From Acidobacteriota bacterium (lineage in GTDB: Bacteria; Acidobacteriota; Blastocatellia; Pyrinomonadales; Pyrinomonadaceae): 13,205 nt of DNA. The position numbers and the translations under genes were made by a program. Below are positions 7,129 through 13,205 of this stretch, in pieces (the first letter of the stretch is position 1; each line of letters begins with the position of its first letter). Where the stretch lies: assembly GCA_016715115.1 (NCBI GenBank), contig JADKBM010000002.1:1-13205 (forward strand), in the 5' to 3' direction. Under the pieces are notes generated by a model. The model searched no databases. It saw nothing but the letters and a program-made list of their open reading frames with translations, and had not been told where the DNA came from.

Positions 7129-10100
7129 TCATTCGCCGATGACGGGTTCCTGCTTCCGCGACTTCCGGCGTTCCGCTTTCCATCGTTTGCGGACCGCTGC
7201 AACATCGAATTTGTCGCGCTTGCCGTCGCGCATATTTTCGATCTCGTGCTGAACGCGCGCGGAGATCAGGCGATAAGCTTCCGGTGTTCGGAACGCCTTT
7301 GGTCATCTCGAAAAGCTCGTCGTATTCGAGAAATCTCCCGATCTTCGCCCCGATCTCGGCGCCGATGCTGTCTTTCGCCGGGATCGTCATTCCCTTCGGA
7401 AAAGCCTCGAACGTCCCCCACAGATAGATCGGCAGAATCCCGACCTTGTCGTTGAGCGCGAGGTAACCGATGATCGGCTTGAACTCCTGAATTTGGCCGT
7501 CCAGGCTTCGCGTGCCTTCCGGGGAAAATGAGCGTGTTGTAGCCTTGTTTGAGAATATCGGTACGTGCCGCAATGACTGGCGCAGACTTCCGGTGCGCTC
7601 GATCGGAACGAGCGTCGTGAAGTTGTTCATATAGGCGCGCTTGTATTTCGTGTCGAACCAGTAATCCGCGGCGGCGACCGCGACCGTCTGTTCGGCGACA
7701 TCCTTGCCGAGCGCCTTTTTTACCAGGCCGGTGTCGATGTGCGACGCGTGATTCGGCGCGACGATGAAGTTCGTGTGCTGCGGAACGTTCCCCTCGCCGT
7801 CGATCTTCGTCTTGAGAACCGTGTCGTAAAGCCGCTCCTGCGCGAAATCGATGACCTGATTTCCGATCCGGCGAACGATCGACGGGACGAAGATCTCATC
7901 GGTGTCTTTTTCTTCCTTTCTCGGCTCGTCGACGAGTTTCTTCGATTTGTCGACCCGCTGGACTGCCGTCAGAAGCTCGCGGACGGTCTGCACTTCGTTG
8001 AGCGTGTCCGGCGAAACGACGCGGCCGCCGGCATCTTCGACCGCCGCCTGCAATTCAACGAACATCAGCGAATCGAATCCGAGATCCGCGAGTTTGTCGC
8101 CGATCGAAACTTCCGAAAGCGCGCGGTTCGACACCGACGCGACGACCTTGCGGATCCAAAGCGCCGTGTCGTCCCCCTTTGCTTCGGCCTCGACCTTGGT
8201 CTTGTTTTTGGATTTCGCCTCCAGATTCTGGAGCAGTTCGACGACTTCGGGCCGTTTCACCTTGCGCGTCGCCGTCCGCGGCAATTCGAACGGGGTCAGA
8301 TGCATCGTCTTGACGCGTTTGAAGAAAGCCAACCCGGCCGAAACCTCCCGAAAATGCTCTTCGACCTTTTTGTTCGTGTCGGCGCGAGAGCGCGATGTCG
8401 AACTCGTAATCGGGAACGACGAGCGCGGCGATTTTTTCTCCGCCGTCTTCGTCGGGCAATCCGACGACCGACATTTCCTTGATGAACTTCGACTTGCCGT
8501 AATGATCCTCGATCTCGTCGGGATAGATGTTCTTGCCGTTCGAATCGATGATGACGTCCTTGGATCGCCCGACGATGAACAGGTTTCCGTCTTCGTCGAG
8601 CCGCCCGAGGTCGCCGGTCCGGAGCCATCGGTCCTGCATCACGGCCTCCGTTGCCTCGTCGTTCTTGTAATAGCCGACCATCACGTTCTGGCCGCGCGCG
8701 AGAACCTCGCCGACGCCATTTTCGTCCGGATTCTCGATCCTGACCTCGACGCCCGGCAGAGGCTTGCCGACGCTCCCGCGGAGCAATTTGTTGCCCGGAC
8801 GCGCCACCGTCAGAACCGGCGATGATTCCGTCAGGCCGTAGCCTTCAAGGACATCGAAACCGAGTCCGTGAAGGTCTTTTTGTACTTTTTCGCTGAGCGC
8901 CGAACCGCCCGAGATCAGATATCGCATCCGTCCGCCCATTCCCTGATGGATCGGGAAGAAGATGATCGGGCCTAGATTGAACGGCGTGTTGTCGCGTAGC
9001 CAGGCGTTGAAATCGATGACGCTGTCGGCGAGGTCCGCGAACCAGTCGCCGCGCTCGCGAAGTCGCGTTTTTATCCGTCGGTGAAGCATTTCCCCATAGC
9101 GCCGGAACGCCGACCATTCCGGTGACGTGACCGCTCTCGATCGCCCTTGGGAGTTCTTCCGACGAAAGTTCGTCCAAATACGTGATCTGCGTCCCGTTCG
9201 AAAACGGCGTCAGAAACCCCGCCGAGAACTCGAACGTGTGATGCATCGGCAGAACCGACAGAACGCCATCGTTGATGTCCATTTCGAGCACCGACGAGAG
9301 CATCGAGATCATATTCACGAAATTCTTGTGCGAGAGCATCACGGCTTTCGGCGTGCCGGTCGTGCCGGACGTGAATATGAGCGACGCGATCGAACTCGAC
9401 GGGATCTTGTTCGGCAAAAGGGCGTTGCGCCGCGCTTCTTCCTGTTCGGAGTGCATCTCGAAAACTTCGTCGAACGTCCAGACGTCGATCTCGAGTCCGG
9501 CCGTTTTCAGGCGCTCGGCGAGATCCGGATTCTCAGACGCCAGTTTCGGAGACAGAACGATCGCCGACGCCTCACCGGCGCGAGCGAAGGCGACAATCTC
9601 GTCAACCGAGCTTGCCGGGTCGATCGGGATCGCCGTCGCGCCGGTCTTCAGGATCCCGAAATAGGTCAATCCCCATTCGGGCATATTGTGCGAGAAAAGG
9701 ATGACGCGACTGCCGGTCTTGATGCCTTTTTCGGCGAGAAACCCGCCGGCACGCAAGGTTAGTTCTTTGACATCCTCAAAAGTGTATTGCTCCCGGCGGC
9801 CGCCGCGTTCGATCTTCATCGCGACCCGCGTCGGGAAGCGCTTGACCGAGGTGTCGAACAGATCGAGCAGATCCTTGTAGGTGTACGAACGCTTTTCGAC
9901 CTTCTTGAGTTCTTCTTCGAGCGTCGGAAGGACCCATTTTCGCATTCCCGGAAAATGCACGTTGAGCCAGTAATCGTACCAGTCGAGCCTTTCCGGATAC
10001 CACGGCAACAGATCTTTTTCGCGGTCCTTGATCATCGACATCATCGCGCGGATATTGTCGGATCGATATTCGTACGCGTTATCGATCATAAACGGCTTGA

Positions 10101-11547
10101 ACATCGCGAATGCGTCGATGGTTTCCTGTGTCGTGTTCTCGAATTCGGTGACGGACTTTTTCAGATCCGAAACAATGTTCGAAAGACGTCCGCCGGCCCA
10201 GTTCGGCGCCGCTTTGTCGAGCAGATTGTTCGCCCGTTTCGCAAGTTTATTGAGCATCGGCGCCGAGAATCGCTCATAGGTCTTCTGCGGCACGGGCGAT
10301 GTTTCGATCATCGCCGCGGCCTTGTTCAGCAACTTGTTGCCGGAGTCTTTTTCGTTGAAATAGTCGCGTTTGTAGAGTCCGACGAGCCCGACGATGCGCT
10401 TCATATCGTTCGGGTTCGAATCGCCCGACGACGCCTGGAACACGAGCGGCGGATTGTCGTCGACGAGCGCGTTCATCGCCGCGCCGAGGATCGCGCCGGC
10501 GACCATATCGACCGGAATGATGTCGAGCACGAGCTTCTCGTTGACGGGAATGATCGGCTGGCCGCGAAGTGCGATGAGGATCAACGGGGCGGTCGTCGTG
10601 AATCCCTCGTTCCAACCCGGAAACGGATATGACTGCGCCGATTCGACGATCGACGGACGGACGAGCGTTTTGACGATGTCGTCCTGGCTGGCGATGATCT
10701 GCTCGGCGAGCGATTTCGAATAGGTGTAAATGTTCGTCCAGCCCCAGTATTCGGCGCGCTCGGCGCCGAGTTCGGTCGTGCGTTCGCGGATCCACATCTT
10801 TCGCTCGCGGAAGATCGCGGATTTGAGTTCGGATTCGTCGTCCGGATCGCGTCCTTCCTCCTCGAAACGCTTGCGCGCCTGTTCCCGGAATTTCGCCGCC
10901 TGCATCGCATCGTCCGCTTCCTGGCGCGCCTGCTCGCTCAAACGGGCGCAGTCCTCGATCTCTTTTTTGAAGTCGAACGTCGTTCCGATAAGTTCGTTCT
11001 TCCGCGGGAAATATCCGACGACCGGCTCGTTTTCCCAGATCGCTCCGCTCCGCTTGCCGGCGACGAAGCAGGTCGAAACGTGAACGACCGTCGGGCGCTT
11101 CATCATCCGCGCGAGTTTGATGATGTTGTGCGAGCCGACGACGTTTGTGCGCAGGGCGGATTCGAGCGGCGGATTGAAGGTCACGTTTCCGGCACCGTTG
11201 ATGATGATGTCGGTGTCTTCCATTATCGCGCGGGCCTCGTCCTCATTCATTCCGAGATATTCGTTCCCGACGTCGCCGTTGACCGGGACGACCTTTTCAC
11301 GAATGAAGTCCTCGAACCCGTCGCCGTATTTTTCGCGCAACGGATCGAACGTCGGGCTCGTGACGATGCTCTGCCAGAAGCGATTCTGCGATTCGTGCGC
11401 GTCGCGCGCCCGAACCGTCGTATAAACGCGTCCGAGATCTGGAAAGTTATTGAGCAGCATCGACAGCGTGACCTTGCCGACAAAGCCGGTGCCGCCGATA
11501 AAAAAGATCTTCTTACCGTTGAAGATTTCGGTTGGTGACAGTTTCAT
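7129..11547 (-). CDS. Multidomain ElbD-like lipid enzyme: NAD(P)-binding acyl reductase, AMP-ligase, ACP, PlsC acyltransferase
   Basis: One gene of about 1,470 codons starting at ATG 11547. Residues about 1-420 are a fatty-acyl/thioester reductase of the NAD_binding_4 type: GGTGFVGKV at 11474-11499, VHVSTCFVAG, and YxxxK as YTYSK near 10716-10731, with a charged, probably helical insert before the Tyr. Residues about 550-1120 are an acyl-CoA/AMP-ligase: LIFTSGTTGTPK at 9345-9380, GYGLTESSP, RTGDLG, GRSKDVIIDSNGKNIYP and C-terminal TRKVKRPE. An acyl carrier domain follows, with the phosphopantetheine Ser in DLGFDSLMF (codon 8069-8071). Last is a PlsC-type acyltransferase: NHASHID at 7733-7753, VPIERTG, PEGTRS near 7505-7523 and LPIYLWGTFEAFPKG. 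Frame changes occur near 9092-9095 (extra G), 8385, 7565, 7520 and 7285. The corrected C-terminus reads EAYRLISARVQHEIENMRD to EPVIGE, with TGA at 7129. The domain order resembles Myxococcus ElbD, which makes ether lipids; substrate here is inferred. Confidence 0.85.
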
Positions 11548-11571
11548 AAATGAAAGCAGTTAGAACCTAAA

Positions 11572-11600
11572 AGAATAGACGCAAAGAGCGGAAACTTCAA
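11572..11600 (-). promoter_or_regulatory. Candidate promoter for the ElbD-GH92-GH47 operon
   Basis: On the minus strand TTGAAG (11600-11595) and TATTCT (11577-11572) are separated by 17 bp, each matching 4 of 6 positions of the sigma-70 consensus. The -10 lies about 25 nt before the ATG at 11547, which leaves a short leader. No clear Shine-Dalgarno precedes that ATG. The match is weak and the region is AT-rich, so this may be chance. Confidence 0.25.
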
Positions 11601-11648
11601 AATTCAACGGGCGAGAGGATTCGTTTTGACCGGAATATTACAAATGGG

Positions 11649-11724
11649 GGATTTTGGATTTTGGATTTTGGATTTTGGATTTTGGATTGGATTTTGGATT
11701 TTGGATTTTGGATTTTGGATTTGG
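11649..11724. repeat. Heptanucleotide microsatellite (GGATTTT)n
   Basis: About nine tandem units of GGATTTT, interrupted once by a shortened unit (GGATT) and ending in a variant GGATTTGGG. It sits directly at the left edge of the tandem array, at the place where later array units carry a short GGAATCCT tract. Being 7 bp long, the unit is open in several frames and encodes the low-complexity peptide IQNPKSK or FGFWILD, which should not be annotated as protein. Confidence 0.95.
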
Positions 11725-11852
11725 GTTCTTTGAAAAACCTGACGACTCGCGAAAGAACATTTGCCTCGCCGCGGGTGACGCGGATCAACCTGAAGATGCG
11801 AATATCCGGGCGATCGGCGTTAGGTCCGAGATTTGGGATATTTCGGGCTTTC

Positions 11853-11943
11853 GCGTCGTGCCGCCACGGCAACGCGCCGACCCGACGATCAGCGAGTCAG
11901 TACCGCCTGCGTTAGCGGGCGGGCAACCGCGGCCGCACGACGC
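11853..11943. repeat. Nested stem-loop with REP-like hairpin, array unit 1
   Basis: An outer 17-bp arm pair (11853-11869 with 11927-11943, two mismatches in this unit) encloses a hairpin at 11903-11922 with stem CCGCCTGC/GCGGGCGG and loop GTTA. The hairpin is preceded by GAGTCAGTA, which is also found before the hairpin arms at 12004-12112. Confidence 0.8.
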
Positions 11944-12003
11944 CCAAATCCCAACTCGGGCGCTTGGAAAAACCCCAAGGGATCTTTGTATTAGGGGCTG
12001 GGA

Positions 12004-12112
12004 CGAGTCGGTACCATCTGCGGTAGCGGATGGTTGAAGATAGATTGGTATCAATGCTTCGGTCCGGGAGTGCCGCGTCCAACCATCCGCTACCGCAGAT
12101 GGTACCGACTCG
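12004..12112. repeat. 33-bp perfect inverted repeat made of two REP-like hairpins, array unit 1
   Basis: Arms 12004-12036 and 12080-12112 are exact reverse complements with a 43-nt spacer. Each arm is itself a hairpin with stem CCATCTGC/GCGGATGG and loop GGTA (12014-12033, and 12083-12102 on the opposite strand). The arrangement resembles BIME pairs of REP elements. Confidence 0.88.
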
Positions 12113-12155
12113 ACGCGATTGCCGCGCGATTCGGGATTCTAAGTCTGGAACCCTT

Positions 12156-12185
12156 GGAATCCTGGAATCCTGGAATCCTGGAATC
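12156..12185. repeat. Octanucleotide tract (GGAATCCT)n between array units 1 and 2
   Basis: Three full copies plus a partial copy of GGAATCCT end unit 1. Units 2 and 3 have one full copy and degenerate remains (GGAATCTTGAATC). Copy number here accounts for the whole length difference between units. Confidence 0.85.
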
Positions 12186-12315
12186 GGGTTCTTTGAAAAA
12201 CCTGACGACTCGCGAAAGAACATTTGCCTCGCCGCGGGTGACGCGGATCAACCTGAAGATGCGAATATCCGGGCAATCGGCGTCAGGTCCGAGATTTGGG
12301 GTATTTCGGGCTTTC

Positions 12316-12406
12316 GCGTCGTGCGGCTGCGGCAACGCGCCAACCCGACGATCAGCGAGTCAGTACCACCTGCGTCAGCGGGTGGGCAACCGCGGCCGCA
12401 CGACGC
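12316..12406. repeat. Nested stem-loop with REP-like hairpin, array unit 2
   Basis: Outer arms 12316-12332 and 12390-12406 pair with one mismatch. The inner hairpin 12366-12385 has stem CCACCTGC/GCGGGTGG and loop GTCA. Relative to unit 1, both sides of the third stem pair have changed (G-C to A-T), which keeps the pairing. Confidence 0.8.
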
Positions 12407-12466
12407 CCAAATCCCAACTCGGGCGCTTGGAAAAACCCCAAGGGATCTTTGTATTAGGGGCTGGGA

Positions 12467-12575
12467 CGAGTCGGTACCATCTGCGGTAGCGGATGGTTGA
12501 AGATAGATTGGTATCAATGCTTCGGACCGGGAGTGCTGCGTCCAACCATCCGCTACCGCAGATGGTACCGACTCG
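12467..12575. repeat. 33-bp perfect inverted repeat of REP-like hairpins, array unit 2
   Basis: Arms 12467-12499 and 12543-12575 are exact reverse complements and identical to those of unit 1, with the same 43-nt spacer length. Confidence 0.88.
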
Positions 12576-12769
12576 ACGCGATTGCCACGCGATTCGGGAT
12601 TCTAAGTCTGGAACCCTTGGAATCCTGGAATCTTGAATCGGGTTCTTTGAAAAACCTGACGACTCGCGAAAGAACATTTGCCTCGCCGCGGGTGACGCGG
12701 ATCAACCTGAAGATGCTAATATCCGGGCGATCGGCGACAGGTCCGAGATTTGGGATATTTCGGACTTTC

Positions 12770-12860
12770 GCGTCGTGCGGCCGCGGCAACGCGCGAACCC
12801 GACGATCAGCGAGTCAGTACCGCCTGCGTTAGCGGGTGGGCAACCGCGGCCGCACGACGC
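12770..12860. repeat. Nested stem-loop with REP-like hairpin, array unit 3
   Basis: Outer arms 12770-12786 and 12844-12860 pair perfectly over 17 bp, the best of the three units. The inner hairpin 12820-12839 has stem CCGCCTGC/GCGGGTGG and loop GTTA, so its third pair is a G-T wobble, intermediate between units 1 and 2. Confidence 0.8.
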
Positions 12861-12920
12861 CTGAATCCCAACTCGGGAGCTTTGAAAAGCCCCAAGGGAT
12901 CTTTGTATTCGGGGCCGGGA

Positions 12921-13029
12921 CGAGTCAATACCATCTGCGGTAGCGGATGGTTGAAGATAGGTTGGTATCAATGCTTCGGTCCGGGAGTGCCGCGTCCAAC
13001 CATCCGCTACCGCAGATGGTACCGACTCG
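12921..13029. repeat. 33-bp inverted repeat of REP-like hairpins, array unit 3
   Basis: Arms 12921-12953 and 12997-13029 are the same as in units 1 and 2, except that GG in the left arm has become AA (CGAGTCAATACC). The change lies outside the small hairpin stem, which remains intact. Confidence 0.85.
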
Positions 13030-13205
13030 ACGCGATTGCCACGCGATTCGGGATTCTAAGTCTGGAACCCTTGGAATCCTGGAATCTTGAATCGGGTTCT
13101 TTGAAAAACCTGACGACTCGCGAAAGAACATTTGCCTCGCCGCGGGTGACGCGGATCAACCTGAAGATGCTAATATCCGGGCGATCGGCGACAGGTCCGA
13201 GATTT

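Larger units (their letters stand above)
11723..13205. repeat. Tandem array of about 455-bp units, three full and one partial, running off the window
   Basis: Units start at GGGTTCTTTG at 11723, 12186, 12640 and 13094, giving lengths of 463, 454 and 454 bp, with the fourth cut after 112 bp. From the unit start to CCCTTGG, all three units have exactly the same length (428 bp) and differ only by scattered substitutions. The 9-bp length difference lies wholly in the GGAATCCT tract at the unit's end. Each unit contains, in order: a conserved core of about 130 bp; a 17-bp outer stem enclosing a REP-like hairpin; a spacer of about 60 bp; a 33-bp inverted repeat made of two more copies of the hairpin in opposite orientation; and the short tract. 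No coding gene is supported here, and no transposase is visible. Confidence 0.93.

Noticed and set aside
9127..10632. Plus-strand open frames opposite the ElbD-like gene (9127-9762 and 9787-10632)
   Set aside because: They are antisense to well-recognised AMP-ligase and reductase domains and are rich in Arg, His and Asp, as expected of shadow frames in GC-rich coding DNA.
11597..13131. Small proteins in the array, for example those with IQNPKSK, SVPPALAGG or IRVTRGEANVLSR
   Set aside because: They are translations of the microsatellite and hairpin repeats, recur at repeat spacing on both strands, and lack start signals or family features.
11723..13205. CRISPR array
   Set aside because: Repeat units are about 455 bp and directly abutting, without short repeats and unique spacers, and no cas gene is seen.
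1..13205. tRNA, rRNA, prophage or insertion sequence
   Set aside because: I found no cloverleaf, rRNA segment, transposase, integrase or terminal repeats of an IS on either strand.

Overview
The window is about 13.2 kb of moderately GC-rich bacterial DNA, most likely from an Acidobacteriota genome, perhaps the Blastocatellia (subdivision 4). That placement is an inference. It rests on a multidomain ElbD-like ether-lipid enzyme, a fused two-domain M16 peptidase, a Cys-containing SLT-type lysozyme-fold protein, and a long REP-like palindromic repeat array. No rRNA, tRNA or phylogenetic marker is present to confirm it.

Layout from left to right. (1) 1-1620, minus strand: a two-domain M16 zinc peptidase, cut by the window edge and broken by many frameshifts. 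(2) 1621-1930: a divergent intergenic region with two stem-loops. (3) 1931-2847, plus strand: a secreted lytic-transglycosylase-like gene, also repeatedly frameshifted. (4) 2899-about 3140, minus strand: a diverged fragment of a second M16 gene whose HxxEH zinc motif reads HLFVH. (5) about 3163-3245: an extremely GC-rich patch, followed by a terminator-like hairpin. (6) 3330-11547, minus strand: three co-directional, closely spaced genes that look like one operon. They are, in order of transcription, a roughly 1,470-codon ElbD-like protein (reductase, AMP-ligase, ACP and PlsC-type acyltransferase), a GH92 mannosidase and a GH47 mannosidase. (7) 11649-13205: a heptanucleotide microsatellite leading into a tandem array of about 455-bp units that continues past the right edge.

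Function. The ElbD-like enzyme is expected to activate, reduce and transfer fatty acyl or alkyl chains in lipid synthesis, by analogy with the myxobacterial ether-lipid enzyme. GH92 and GH47 are both calcium-dependent inverting alpha-mannosidases. Both carry signal peptides, which suggests trimming of mannan or high-mannose glycans outside the cytoplasm. Why they share an operon with a lipid gene is not clear from the sequence.

Sequence integrity. Indels break most genes but are very uneven: dense in 1-3600, sparse in the ElbD-like gene, absent from its first 2.4 kb and from the first 1.9 kb of GH92. In the repeat array, three cores have exactly the same length (428 bp) and differ only by substitutions. 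This points to real gene decay at the left end at least as much as to sequencing error, but reads are needed to decide. The most distinctive novel signal is the array: each unit nests a REP-like hairpin inside a longer stem and is followed by an inverted pair of the same hairpin, with compensatory base changes between copies.
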